From the NCBI GenBank assembly GCA_017465825.1, contig JAFTVI010000017.1:100913-164912 (forward strand): a stretch of DNA of 64,000 bases, written 5' to 3'. The position numbers and the translations under genes are program-made. This stretch comes from Clostridia bacterium. Its GTDB lineage: Bacteria > Bacillota > Clostridia > Oscillospirales > Acutalibacteraceae. Of this stretch, positions 27,801 to 36,605 are shown in pieces; the first letter of the stretch is position 1; each line of letters opens with the position of its first letter. The notes under the pieces are model-generated. The model saw only the letters and a program-made list of their open reading frames with translations. It searched no databases and was not told where the DNA came from.

Positions 27801-28177
27801 TTTATCAATCCTGTTGCAAATTCCAATAAAGCCTGTGTCAGGGGTAAGGATAATGCGAGAATAAGTGTTTTGCCTGCAAATTCAACTTTTGATGCCAATG
27901 CACTCTCACCCGAATCTCTGCAAATATCCGCCGAAAACTGCGTTATTAAAGCCGCCCCCGATACTTTTAATATAAGCTTTAAATAATCACCGTCTATACT
28001 GCCCGAGGCAGAGAATTCCATATAAAAGTCTATAACATCACACAGATACGGATAGGCAGTCCACACAACCAGAACAATAGAGGCAATTTCAATTAATACG
28101 GCATATTCGGGTGAATACTTTTTTACAACGAGATACAGAACGGCGGAAATTACTGAGACGCCGATAATGCTTATCAT
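27797..28177 (-). CDS. spoIIIAD: stage III sporulation protein AD
   Basis: A 126-residue membrane protein with about four hydrophobic helices, including SGAALITQFSADICRDSGESALASKVEFAGKT in pattern, which is the family hallmark. Coupled to spoIIIAC and spoIIIAE by 4-bp overlaps. Confidence 0.92.
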   Translation of the reverse strand: MISIIGVSVISAVLYLVVKKYSPEYAVLIEIASIVLVVWTAYPYLCDVIDFYMEFSASGSIDGDYLKLILKVSGAALITQFSADICRDSGESALASKVEFAGKTLILALSLPLTQALLEFATGLIK

Positions 28178-28368
28178 AAATCAAACACCGTTTCAATGTA
28201 ATCAAACAGCTGTTTAAGGCTTGGAATCAACATCATCAACACTATTATAAGACCTGCAAGTGTTGTTATCATTGTATATTCATCCCTGCCTGAGCGAACA
28301 AGCACCTGATTGAGAATTGCAACTATTATACCTATGGTTGCTATTTTAAATAAAATTCCTACTTCCAT
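28174..28368 (-). CDS. spoIIIAC: stage III sporulation protein AC
   Basis: A 64-residue two-helix membrane protein (ATIGIIVAILNQVLVRSGRDEY loop, then a second helix rich in Leu/Met). Size and loop match SpoIIIAC, which resembles SpoIIIAD and is required for forespore gene expression after engulfment. 10 bp after spoIIIAB. Confidence 0.92.
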   Translation of the reverse strand: MEVGILFKIATIGIIVAILNQVLVRSGRDEYTMITTLAGLIIVLMMLIPSLKQLFDYIETVFDL

Positions 28369-28378
28369 TTTTACTCCG

Positions 28379-28864
28379 TCAAATGAATATAAGTGATATC
28401 AGTAATCCGCAAGAAACAGCCAGAACCGTAGATAGCTTTGTTTTCTTATCCCTGTTGCATAACAGAATGTTTCTGATTTTCTCAAGCTCATTAATATTTC
28501 TGTTGCTGTTTTCGCTGATTGATTCAACAGATGATGAGCATATATCAACACCGAAGTTGATAATGCATTCTTTTTCACTTTCGGTCAGAAACATATCGGA
28601 CTGCTCAACTGCTTCTTTCCAGGCAATTGTGGGCTCAGTTTCTGCAATGCACAGAGATGTGAAGCGCTTTGCTATGTCATTTGACTGTTTTTGGCGAATT
28701 ATATTTACGATAGAATCAGAATAAAGCACAGCCTGTGATTTGATATACTCAAGATAGCAAATCATTTCATCAAGATGCTTATAATGCAACATTTCTCTGC
28801 GTACGGTCAGATAAGCCGCCGCAAATGAGCTGAACAGTATCAGCACTATTCCTGCTGTTTTCAT
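28379..28864 (-). CDS. spoIIIAB: stage III sporulation protein AB
   Basis: A 161-residue protein with an N-terminal transmembrane helix (GIVLILFSSFAAAYLTV) and a C-terminal one (VLAVSCGLLISLIFI), helical in between, resembling GspF-like membrane platform proteins. The ATG at 28864 has AAGGAG at good spacing, inside the upstream spoIIIAA frame, which continues 86 bp into this gene. Confidence 0.9.
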   Translation of the reverse strand: MKTAGIVLILFSSFAAAYLTVRREMLHYKHLDEMICYLEYIKSQAVLYSDSIVNIIRQKQSNDIAKRFTSLCIAETEPTIAWKEAVEQSDMFLTESEKECIINFGVDICSSSVESISENSNRNINELEKIRNILLCNRDKKTKLSTVLAVSCGLLISLIFI

Positions 28865-29777
28865 ACAAAAGCTCCTTCGTTGAGTAGATTTTATCTATAC
28901 TGCACGGCTGAGGTTTTTCATTAAGAATCACGGCATAGTCAAAACAGCCTGTTTCAAGCAGTATTCTTGAAGATTCCCTTTTTAATAATTCCTCTTTTGA
29001 ATCTGCGTGTGTGCTGACAATAAATCTCACACCGGAATCCATTCCTCTTATGATGTTTTCAGCTTCCGTAAGCGTGGCAACTTCGTCACATATCACAATA
29101 TCGGGCGACAGAACTCTCACTGCCTGAGTAATGCCTGCATCTTTTGGATAACCGCTTAAAATATCAAGATTTATACCGTTTACATCGCTCATTTCATAGC
29201 GTTCATCTATCAACACGCATTTTTTATAACCGAAGCTGTATTCAGATGACAGCTTATATGCAATACTTTTCAGCATTGTAGTTTTTCCCGAGCAGGGCGG
29301 ACCTGCTAAAAGTATGCCTTTGAATTCGTTGCCGATAAAGCTGAGCAACGGAATTGCTGAATCATTAAAATCACGGGAAATACGTATATTCACAGACTTT
29401 ATATTACTCACAGCCGATATATTACTGTCTTTTATTACTGCTGTACCGCAGAAGCCTGCTCTGTTGCCGTTGCCGAATGTAACAAAGCCGTTTGCCATAT
29501 CGTTCTGATGAGTATATAAAGAGTATCCGCAGATTGACAATACTGTTTTATGTATATCCTCGTGTGTCAGAAGCAGTGCATTTCTGCTGTCAATTCCCGA
29601 TACCGTTTTGTCCTCTCTCACAAACAATGTGCCGTAAAACCCATAAAGCACCAATGGCTTATCCTGTCTTAATCTTATTTCAAATGTTTGCGCTTTCAGT
29701 TCAGTTGAAATACAATCCAGAATTTCACGTATTCTTTTTGGCAGTACACTTGTTGCGTTATCGAATTCCTTATTCAT
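28779..29777 (-). CDS. spoIIIAA: stage III sporulation protein AA (AAA/secretion-type ATPase)
   Basis: A 332-residue cytoplasmic ATPase related to type II/IV secretion ATPases. Walker A is GPPCSGKTTMLKS, followed by ERYEM, Walker B IVICDEVAT and VSTHADSKEEL. I chose ATG 29777 (MNKEFDN) because AGGAAGTG lies upstream; the frame opens earlier at a TTG. The C-terminus runs about 28 residues past the start of spoIIIAB, an unusually long overlap in an operon otherwise joined by 4-bp overlaps. First gene of the eight-gene spoIIIA operon. Confidence 0.94.
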   Translation of the reverse strand: MNKEFDNATSVLPKRIREILDCISTELKAQTFEIRLRQDKPLVLYGFYGTLFVREDKTVSGIDSRNALLLTHEDIHKTVLSICGYSLYTHQNDMANGFVTFGNGNRAGFCGTAVIKDSNISAVSNIKSVNIRISRDFNDSAIPLLSFIGNEFKGILLAGPPCSGKTTMLKSIAYKLSSEYSFGYKKCVLIDERYEMSDVNGINLDILSGYPKDAGITQAVRVLSPDIVICDEVATLTEAENIIRGMDSGVRFIVSTHADSKEELLKRESSRILLETGCFDYAVILNEKPQPCSIDKIYSTKELLYENSRNSADTVQLICGGLSDRTQRNVAL

Positions 29778-29795
29778 AAAATCACTTCCTACCAA

Positions 29796-29825
29796 AAACT
29801 ATGCAACCTTGTCCGCAAGTATGAC
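29796..29825 (-). promoter_or_regulatory. candidate sigma-E promoter of the spoIIIA operon
   Basis: Minus strand GTCATACT (29825-29818), 14-bp spacer, CATAGTTT (29803-29796). The sigma-E consensus is close to GTCATATT and CATACAAT with 13-15 bp between. The -35 matches 7 of 8 and the -10 keeps CATA and the final T. spoIIIA is under sigma-E in B. subtilis. The resulting leader would be very short (about 13 nt). Confidence 0.45.
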
Positions 29826-29835
29826 TAAAATTATG

Positions 29836-29864
29836 TTGACAAAAATACATTAAAAATATAAAAT
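29836..29864 (+). promoter_or_regulatory. promoter of the NifU-like gene
   Basis: Perfect TTGACA (29836-29841), 17-bp spacer, TAAAAT (29859-29864), 22 bases before the GTG start, in the divergent gap with spoIIIAA. Confidence 0.75.
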
Positions 29865-29886
29865 CTAATTATTGAGGTGATGTTCT

Positions 29887-30120
29887 GTGGAAAAATACAT
29901 AAATGAAATAATAAGACCGAAAATACAGGGAGACGGCGGTGAAATTCTCTTTGACAGCTATGACGGTGGAACTCTGACAGTTATAATGAAAGGTGAATGC
30001 TCGAAATGCCTTATTCTTGACAGATGTATTCATTGGATAGAAGGTCAGATTGAAACGAGCACCGGCAAAAAGGTAACGGTTAATGCAATAAGAAAAAAGC
30101 CCTTTTTCTGGGATACATAA
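29887..30120 (+). CDS. NifU C-terminal-domain-like protein
   Basis: A 77-residue protein that starts at GTG with GAGGTGA upstream. IRPKIQGDGGEILFDSYDGG and GECSKC match the NifU C-terminal domain (RPxLxxDGGD... and GxCxxC), an iron-sulfur scaffold module; a third Cys follows in ILDRC. In anaerobes such stand-alone domains are presumed cluster carriers. It is 12 bp upstream of the GH38 gene and may be co-transcribed, with no obvious functional link. Confidence 0.75.
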   Translation: MEKYINEIIRPKIQGDGGEILFDSYDGGTLTVIMKGECSKCLILDRCIHWIEGQIETSTGKKVTVNAIRKKPFFWDT

Positions 30121-30132
30121 GGAGATTTTATA

Positions 30133-33096
30133 ATGGCTCACATAGAAGTTGTAAGACGCAGTATGCGTCCCGAAGAATATACGGATTTACGTTTCGGCTG
30201 GCTCAAAAGGCATATTTATGAGGACAAGACCGAAATAACAACATTTAAAATAAGAGAAGCAAGACAGACTGCTGAAATGCAGTTTGAATTTTATGATAAT
30301 GAACCTCGAGATTTAAAAAGAGGCGATATGTATTTTTCTCCGGACGGAACTGCATTTATCGAAGCTGATGCTGTTATTCCTGAAAAATATATGGGCAGAG
30401 AAATCCGTTTCTCTTTAAAAACAGCCGCTGAAATGATTATTAAGATCAACGGCAAATATGCAGGCGGTATTGACCCTAACAGAGAAAGTATTGTAATAAA
30501 TCCCTTTATATCTTCGCAGAATGTACATATTGAAATCGTGTCCTATAACCGTTCAAAGCCCGATGATGAACGTAACCCCGAATCACTTTCGGTAAGAGGC
30601 TGCAGACAGATTTTTGAGGGTGGATATTTCGGCGTTGTAAATGATGCTGTACAATCTCTTGTTTACGATATTGAACTTCTGCTCAATGCGGCAAAAAGTG
30701 ACTGTTTTAATGAGGATTTAAGACATCATATCAATCTTGAACTTGACAAGGCACTTAATTACATTGATTTTGATAATGTGAAAAACGAAGATGTGCTTTT
30801 GGCTGCAGAACACATTGAAAAACACATTTTTACAGACAAGAGATACAAAGGAAATGGCAGGGTTGCGCTTATCGCTCATTCGCATCTTGATATTGCCTAT
30901 TATTGGCGCAGAATTCATGCAGTTCAGAAAAATCTGAGAACGGTGCTTATACAGATGCGACTTATGGATAAATATCCCGATTTCCGTTACGCTCATACAC
31001 AGGCATATACATATGAAACAGTTGAAAAGTATTATCCCGAAGTATTTGAAGAACTCAAAGAAAAAATCAAGAACGGCAGTTTTGAACCTGTCGGAATTAT
31101 GTATGTAGAGCCTGACTGCAATGTGCCCTCTGCTGAAAGCCTTATAAGACAGTGTCTGTACGGACAGAATTATTACAGGGAGAAGTTCGGTATTGAGGTT
31201 GATACCTGTTGGTTGCCCGATGTGTTCGGTAACAGCTGGATTCTTCCGCAGATTCTTAAAAAGTCGGGGGTTAAATATTTTGTATCAAACAAGATGTCAA
31301 CCTGGAACGATACCAACAGATTCCCCCACAACAACTTTATATGGAAAGGTATTGACGGCTCCGAGGTTTATGCCTGTGTGCCCCCTACGCACTTTATTTC
31401 CTGGAATATGCCCGATCAGATTCAGAAAAACTGGGATGCTTTTCAGGATAAAGATACCGATACCGAAACGTTGCAGATGTTCGGCTACGGCGACGGAGGT
31501 AGTGGTGTAACAGAAGAAATGATTGAGCTTATGCACCGTTTTGACAAGCTTTCGGTTATGCCCGAAACGCGCCACATTACAGCAAAAGAATATCTTGCAG
31601 ATAATTTCAATGCTACAAAAAATCTCCCCGTATGGGACGGAGAGCTGTATCTTGAAATGCACAGAGGTACTTTTACAACAAAATCGGATATCAAAAAGTG
31701 GAACAGAGAGCTTGAATACAAGTTCAGAAATGCTGAAATTGTTTCTGTTCTTCGTATGCTTAGGGGAGAAGACTACCCTGCTGAAAAGCTGAGAGACGCA
31801 TACAAAAAACTGCTCATCAATCAGTTCCACGACATCTTGCCGGGTAGTCATATAACGCCTGTCTGCAGAGATGCGATTGCTGATTACATCGAAATAAATG
31901 AAAAGCTTGACGGCATTCTCAATGAAAGCGGCGATAAATATTTCAACTCACTTAATGATATCTCAAGAAAAAGCATTACCTTCATAGAGGATGAAAACGG
32001 TGATGTTACAAGACTCGGCAAAAGAGGTTACTTTACATATCCTTACATAGATCCACTTTCTTCCGGTACCGTTCAGAAGCCGGTTGGCGATGATACAGGT
32101 TGGATAAGTGTCGGTGAAACTGTTGAAACCGCTCAATACTCAATCAAATTCAATTCAGACGGAAGTATCAGCAAACTTTACGATAAATATATTGAAAGAG
32201 AATGGGTTAAAGGTAATTTCAATAAACTGCATTTATACTATGACTACCCCGGTGTGTATGATGCGTGGGATATTCTTCCCAATTACAAAGATAAGGAAGA
32301 ATATCTGACTGTTGAAGTGCCGATACATCTTACATTTGTTAACGGTGATGTGGCTGAATTCACAACTGTTTTATCAACCGAAAACAGCAGCTGGAAAATG
32401 ATTACAAGGCTTTTCAAGCTTTCAGGTAATATTGAAGTTGAAAATATTGTTGACTGGAACGAAAAGCACAGGCTTGCAAAGGTTGAATTTGCACCCGATA
32501 TTCTTACACGTGAAGTTGTATGTGATACTTCAGCGGGTTATATCAAGCGCGAAATGAACAAAAATACCACCTGGCAACAGGCACGTTTTGAGGTATGTCA
32601 TCACAAGTGGTTTGATATCGGCGAAACAGGTGCAGGACTTGCAGTTATCAACAATGGCAAATACGGCATAGGTGTTGAACCTGACAGCATTTCTCTTTCA
32701 CTTCTGCGGGCAACAGAGCGTCCTGACCCCACTTCGGATATCGGTCATCACGAGTTTACATACCTTATTGTACCTCACAGCGGTGATTTTGTTGAAGCTG
32801 AAATAAACAACATTGCGCTTGAATATAACGTACCGCTGATTAAAGCTGATTTTAAGCTTGATATGCAATTCGGTGAATTGTATCTGCAATCAATGAAGCT
32901 TTCTGAGGACGGTAAAAATGTTATTATAAGACTGTCCGAGCAGAACGGTAAAAGAGGTATATTGTCAGGTATCGGAGAATTTTCTGTTACCGATATGACA
33001 GAGAAATATCTGTACTCTGCCACAGAATACAAATACACTCCGTTTGAAATTATAACAATTGCGATAGATGCATCCTGTCTGAAAGATAAAATTTAA
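30133..33096 (+). CDS. alpha-mannosidase, glycoside hydrolase family 38
   Basis: A 987-residue GH38 enzyme without signal peptide, so cytoplasmic. The zinc-binding HSHLDIAYYW is near residue 249, the nucleophile Asp is in LPDVFGNSW near 361, and HDILPGSHI lies near 570. The C-terminal half is the beta-rich mannosidase domain. GH38 enzymes remove alpha-mannose from glycans or mannosylglycerate-type compounds; the substrate here is not known. GGAG precedes the ATG. It is followed by an HTH regulator 17 bp downstream. Confidence 0.95.
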   Translation: MAHIEVVRRSMRPEEYTDLRFGWLKRHIYEDKTEITTFKIREARQTAEMQFEFYDNEPRDLKRGDMYFSPDGTAFIEADAVIPEKYMGREIRFSLKTAAEMIIKINGKYAGGIDPNRESIVINPFISSQNVHIEIVSYNRSKPDDERNPESLSVRGCRQIFEGGYFGVVNDAVQSLVYDIELLLNAAKSDCFNEDLRHHINLELDKALNYIDFDNVKNEDVLLAAEHIEKHIFTDKRYKGNGRVALIAHSHLDIAYYWRRIHAVQKNLRTVLIQMRLMDKYPDFRYAHTQAYTYETVEKYYPEVFEELKEKIKNGSFEPVGIMYVEPDCNVPSAESLIRQCLYGQNYYREKFGIEVDTCWLPDVFGNSWILPQILKKSGVKYFVSNKMSTWNDTNRFPHNNFIWKGIDGSEVYACVPPTHFISWNMPDQIQKNWDAFQDKDTDTETLQMFGYGDGGSGVTEEMIELMHRFDKLSVMPETRHITAKEYLADNFNATKNLPVWDGELYLEMHRGTFTTKSDIKKWNRELEYKFRNAEIVSVLRMLRGEDYPAEKLRDAYKKLLINQFHDILPGSHITPVCRDAIADYIEINEKLDGILNESGDKYFNSLNDISRKSITFIEDENGDVTRLGKRGYFTYPYIDPLSSGTVQKPVGDDTGWISVGETVETAQYSIKFNSDGSISKLYDKYIEREWVKGNFNKLHLYYDYPGVYDAWDILPNYKDKEEYLTVEVPIHLTFVNGDVAEFTTVLSTENSSWKMITRLFKLSGNIEVENIVDWNEKHRLAKVEFAPDILTREVVCDTSAGYIKREMNKNTTWQQARFEVCHHKWFDIGETGAGLAVINNGKYGIGVEPDSISLSLLRATERPDPTSDIGHHEFTYLIVPHSGDFVEAEINNIALEYNVPLIKADFKLDMQFGELYLQSMKLSEDGKNVIIRLSEQNGKRGILSGIGEFSVTDMTEKYLYSATEYKYTPFEIITIAIDASCLKDKI

Positions 33097-33113
33097 TTCA
33101 GGAGAGAAACAAG

Positions 33114-33506
33114 ATGGACGAATTATCACAACTGATCAAGAAAAATATCAAACTCAAATATTCAAGCACAAGGCGTTTTTCCGAAGAGCTTGGCATTCCG
33201 CAGACTACTATTGTAAGCGCAATAAAAAACGGCATAAGCGGAACATCATTTACAACTGTTTGCAAAATATGCAGAACTCTGGACATTAAGCTGATAGATG
33301 GTATTTATCCCGTAGTAATGTCGGATAATACAAGAAATATGCTTAAAAAATTATCTCAGCTTGATGATAAAGGCATCCACACGGTTTCTACAGTTCTTGA
33401 AATGGAATATAACCGCTGTAAGAATAACGAGGATTCTGTTATAAATTCCGATGATATTCCGACAAAATATGAATTATCAGGTTTTGTAAAAGCAACAGAT
33501 GATTGA
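33114..33506 (+). CDS. XRE-family HTH transcriptional regulator
   Basis: A 130-residue protein. Residues 1-65 form a Cro/CI-type helix-turn-helix (STRRFSEELGIPQTTIVSAIKNG, then TVCKICRTLDI). The rest (about 70-130) is polar with no recognised ligand domain. AGGAGAG precedes the ATG. It follows the mannosidase gene by 17 bp and ends at a terminator, so it may regulate the GH38 unit. Confidence 0.85.
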   Translation: MDELSQLIKKNIKLKYSSTRRFSEELGIPQTTIVSAIKNGISGTSFTTVCKICRTLDIKLIDGIYPVVMSDNTRNMLKKLSQLDDKGIHTVSTVLEMEYNRCKNNEDSVINSDDIPTKYELSGFVKATDD

Positions 33507-33517
33507 TTCATACACAA

Positions 33518-33556
33518 AAGTCCCTGCCAATTGCGACAGGGACTTCACTATATTCT
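33518..33556 (+). terminator. intrinsic terminator
   Basis: Perfect 9-bp arms AAGTCCCTG (33518-33526) and CAGGGACTT (33537-33545), followed by a moderately T-rich stretch. Confidence 0.75.
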
Positions 33557-33601
33557 TTTAATGATAATTATTATATTTTTCATTAAATGTATTATTTTTG
33601 C

Positions 33602-33629
33602 TTGAAATATTCATAGAATGTGATATAAT
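33602..33629 (+). promoter_or_regulatory. promoter of PAP2 phosphatase gene
   Basis: TTGAAA (33602-33607), 16-bp spacer, TATAAT (33624-33629), 35 bases before the ATG. Confidence 0.75.
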
Positions 33630-33663
33630 GATTAAGAAAAAAATTACAGGAGGTAGTAGACCT

Positions 33664-34335
33664 ATGGTTGAAACTACTTTGTCAGCTGTTGCTCAGTGGC
33701 TCAACACTACTTTTGCTTCATTTGACTATTCAATCTTTGAGTTTTTCGGCAATGTTCTTCACGCTGATTGGCTCACCCCTATCGTAAGCGCATACACACA
33801 TCTCGGCGATTCTGAATTCATTATTCCTATGGCTGTTTTAGGAGTTGTACTTTGTTGTTTCAAAAAAACAAGAAAAGTCGGTATGACTCTTTTCCTTGCA
33901 GTCATTGTAGGCACACTTATTACTAATGTTTGCATCAAGCCTATGGTTATGAGACCCAGACCGTTCCAATCACTTGCGGAAGATGCACAGTATATGCTGT
34001 GGTATACTGAGGCAGGTTCGCACCTTGAATCCCTCAACAGAAGCTTCCCCAGCGGTCACACAACAGGTGCATTTGAAATTGCAACAGCATTATTCCTTAC
34101 AGTAAAGAACAAGAAAATCAAGTGGATTTTCCCTGTTTATGCTGTACTTATCGGTTGTTCAAGAATTTACCTTATGGTGCATTATCCCACAGATGTTATC
34201 GGCGGTATGATCTGCGGAATCGTTGCAGGCGTGATTGCTTTCTTTATTGTAAAAGGCATTTACAAGCTTCTTGAAAAGACTAAATTCAGCGAATTTGACC
34301 TTGCTGAAACAATTAAAAATAAAAAAGCGGCTTAA
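33664..34335 (+). CDS. PAP2-family membrane phosphatase
   Basis: A 223-residue membrane protein with five or six hydrophobic helices and the complete lipid-phosphatase signature: K-x6-RP (KPMVMRPRP), PSGH (SFPSGHT) and SR-x5-H-x3-D (SRIYLMVHYPTD). Family members dephosphorylate undecaprenyl diphosphate or phosphatidic acid/phosphatidylglycerol phosphate. ATG at 33664 has AGGAGGT upstream; the longer frame from 33598 overlaps the promoter. Single-gene unit with its own promoter and terminator. Confidence 0.93.
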   Translation: MVETTLSAVAQWLNTTFASFDYSIFEFFGNVLHADWLTPIVSAYTHLGDSEFIIPMAVLGVVLCCFKKTRKVGMTLFLAVIVGTLITNVCIKPMVMRPRPFQSLAEDAQYMLWYTEAGSHLESLNRSFPSGHTTGAFEIATALFLTVKNKKIKWIFPVYAVLIGCSRIYLMVHYPTDVIGGMICGIVAGVIAFFIVKGIYKLLEKTKFSEFDLAETIKNKKAA

Positions 34336-34341
34336 AAATTT

Positions 34342-34371
34342 ATCTGCATCGGTTCCGGTGCAGATTTTTTT
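34342..34371 (+). terminator. intrinsic terminator
   Basis: ATCTGCA (34342-34348) and TGCAGAT (34359-34365) with an inner CGG/CCG pair, followed by seven T. Confidence 0.88.
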
Positions 34372-34415
34372 GTATATTCTATTGATTATTTCAATGAATA
34401 ATGTTAATATTTTAC

Positions 34416-34421
34416 TATAAT
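34416..34421 (+). promoter_or_regulatory. candidate -10 element for the beta-helix gene
   Basis: Perfect TATAAT 20 bases before the start codon. No convincing -35 is visible at 16-18 bp, so an activator may be needed or the match may be chance. Confidence 0.35.
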
Positions 34422-34440
34422 CTTACGAAGGAGAATTTGT

Positions 34441-36069
34441 ATGAAATCTACAAAGAAAATTTTAAGCGTTCTCTTGGCAATTTCCTTTCTGTTCGGATGT
34501 ATGGGATTGATGTCTTATGCAGAAGATATCGGAACAACATATTACATTGACGCATTAACCGGTGATGACGCAAACAGCGGCTTAAGCGAAAGCGATGCAA
34601 TAAAAACCATCGGCGGTCTTAAGATGACAACTGTAAGCGCCGGCGATGAGTTCCTTTTTAAGAACGGCGGCAGATATGAATGCGGATTTGTTCTTACCGA
34701 TTGGTGCGGTACAAAGGAAAATCCCATTGTTATTTCATCCTACGGTGAGGGTGAACAGGCAATTCTTTATACTGATGCGGCAACAGACGTTATGAAGCTT
34801 GTTGACTGCTCGTATATCACAATTTCTGATGTTTCCGTTACTGCACCCAACGGCGGCGGTATATGGATAGATACAGTAAACAAGGCGTCTGTCGGCATCA
34901 CTATTGATAATGTATATTTCTATGATATGCCCAACGGCAAAGTAAACGGACGTTCTGACTGCACAAGCGGTGCGGCTGTTGCAAGGGCGGCTGTTATGGT
35001 TAAATCCTTCCCCAATGCATCAAGATGTCCCGTAAATGACCTTACAATCAGCAACTGCGAGGTTTATGACATCGCGAACGGATTTATTATCTGGGGTTCC
35101 TGGAATGAAACAGGTGCCGCCTGGTGTGAATCGGAAGATGATATCGACCCTGTATTCAATAAAGGCTTGCTTATCACGAACTGTTATCTTCACGATATGG
35201 ATGCAGAAGCTATTCTTATCGGTATGTGTGACGGTGCGCTCGTTACAAACTGCCGTATGATTGACTGTTGTCAGGGTGAAGGTCTTGATGAAAACGGCGA
35301 AATTCAGTTCTTTACAGCGGCTTGCTGGTTCTGGGGCAGTGTAAACAGTACAGTTCAGTATTGTGAAATCGCAGGACAGAAGAATGTTGGCGACGGTATG
35401 ACCGTTGACTTTGACTCATACTCCCACAACTGCACATATCAGTACATCTATTCTCACGATAATATGAGATTTGTATGCAACAACCCCAATTACAGCGGAC
35501 ATCACGGCAATACAGTCCGTTACTGTCTTTCAATCAATGATAACGGCGGCAGAAGCACAACAGCCGTAGGTTCAGCAGGTGAACACGAGCTCAATTTCTA
35601 TAACAACACAATCATCAATTCAGCTGAGTTCCAGCTCAAGAATATGTATGATGCAATCGTTGCTAATAATATCTTTGTAATGCAGGATGGCGCAACATTT
35701 GCATATGACCTTGATATGATATCAAGAGGTAACACGATTACCAACAACTGCTATTACAATGTAATGACTCCCCTTGTTGATATTACATCACTTAACACAG
35801 TACCCGGTTTTGCAGGCGATGATACAGAGGACATTATGAGCTTTGTTCTTTCAAAGGACTCCCCTCTTATCGGTGCAGGTATCGAAATTGAAGACGATAT
35901 CACAACTGATTTCTACGGAAACGAAATCACAAGCAACAATATCGGCTGTTACGGCGGTAACGGCGTTGACGCTGAGTATAAAGCAGAATCAACTATTGAA
36001 AGATTAATCAGAATGATTAAAAATATCTTCCAGACAATAATTCACGAGATTATGGTAATCTTTGATTAA
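34441..36069 (+). CDS. secreted right-handed beta-helix protein
   Basis: A 542-residue exported protein. The signal peptide is KILSVLLAISFLFGCMGLMSYA with cleavage after YAE-like AxA; a Cys in it (FGCMG) could alternatively act as a weak lipobox. Residues about 90-480 carry repeated short beta coils typical of pectate-lyase-fold parallel beta-helices (SYITISDVSV, LTISNCEVYD, LLITNCYLHDMD, ALVTNCRMIDC). Such folds occur in polysaccharide lyases and glycoside hydrolases, but no family-specific catalytic motif is clear. GAAGGAG precedes the ATG. Strong terminator after it. Confidence 0.85.
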   Translation: MKSTKKILSVLLAISFLFGCMGLMSYAEDIGTTYYIDALTGDDANSGLSESDAIKTIGGLKMTTVSAGDEFLFKNGGRYECGFVLTDWCGTKENPIVISSYGEGEQAILYTDAATDVMKLVDCSYITISDVSVTAPNGGGIWIDTVNKASVGITIDNVYFYDMPNGKVNGRSDCTSGAAVARAAVMVKSFPNASRCPVNDLTISNCEVYDIANGFIIWGSWNETGAAWCESEDDIDPVFNKGLLITNCYLHDMDAEAILIGMCDGALVTNCRMIDCCQGEGLDENGEIQFFTAACWFWGSVNSTVQYCEIAGQKNVGDGMTVDFDSYSHNCTYQYIYSHDNMRFVCNNPNYSGHHGNTVRYCLSINDNGGRSTTAVGSAGEHELNFYNNTIINSAEFQLKNMYDAIVANNIFVMQDGATFAYDLDMISRGNTITNNCYYNVMTPLVDITSLNTVPGFAGDDTEDIMSFVLSKDSPLIGAGIEIEDDITTDFYGNEITSNNIGCYGGNGVDAEYKAESTIERLIRMIKNIFQTIIHEIMVIFD

Positions 36070-36084
36070 AATTTAAGCACGAAA

Positions 36085-36120
36085 ATGGTCGGAGCAAAAC
36101 TCCGACCATTAATTTTTTTT
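36085..36120. terminator. bidirectional intrinsic terminator
   Basis: Perfect 10-bp arms ATGGTCGGAG (36085-36094) and CTCCGACCAT (36100-36109) followed by TTAATTTTTTTT. It lies between the convergent beta-helix and NUDIX genes. Confidence 0.88.
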
Positions 36121-36125
36121 AATCA

Positions 36126-36602
36126 TTAAATAAATTGCAAAATCCGCTTTGATGCAAGTTCGGTGTGCATTGACTTTAATTTATCGTGAGTTACCCACAT
36201 ATAATCAATCGTTTCACCTGTTTGCAGGGTTATGGTATTTTTGTCACAGACTGTTACACAAAGATAATCAAAATATATTGACTTATGACTGTCACAAACC
36301 ACCGTGCCCAATTGAGTAAAGTCTGCAGATGTTATGCCTGTTTCTTCAAACAGTTCTCTTTTGGCACATTCAAGCGGTGTTTCGCCTTTAAGTGCAGAGC
36401 CGCCAGCCGTGGCTTCCCACATTCCGCCCAGATGTTTTGTATAATCTCTTTGCATAAGCAAATATGTACCGTCGGTATGCTTTACAAGAACATCACACAC
36501 TAAATGAAACATTCCGTCGGGAATTTCTTCACCTCTGACAAGAACTGTGTTTGCAATTTTGTTGAAATTCCTGTCGTATGCATCCCATAGTTCCATAAAC
36601 AT
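36126..36602 (-). CDS. NUDIX hydrolase
   Basis: A 158-residue protein with a complete Nudix box, GSALKGE-x7-REL-x-EETGI (about 72-94). The N-terminus (MELWDAYDRNFNKI) resembles isopentenyl-diphosphate isomerase-type or ADP-ribose pyrophosphatase-type NUDIX proteins of Firmicutes. The substrate is unassigned. It lies 3 bp after nrdG on the same strand and may be the last gene of the nrdD-nrdG unit. Confidence 0.88.
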   Translation of the reverse strand: MFMELWDAYDRNFNKIANTVLVRGEEIPDGMFHLVCDVLVKHTDGTYLLMQRDYTKHLGGMWEATAGGSALKGETPLECAKRELFEETGITSADFTQLGTVVCDSHKSIYFDYLCVTVCDKNTITLQTGETIDYMWVTHDKLKSMHTELASKRILQFI

Positions 36603-36605
36603 ACC

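Noticed and set aside
31297-31851. 184-residue minus-strand ORF inside the mannosidase gene
   Set aside because: It is a shadow frame of a strongly supported GH38 gene, with no start signals.
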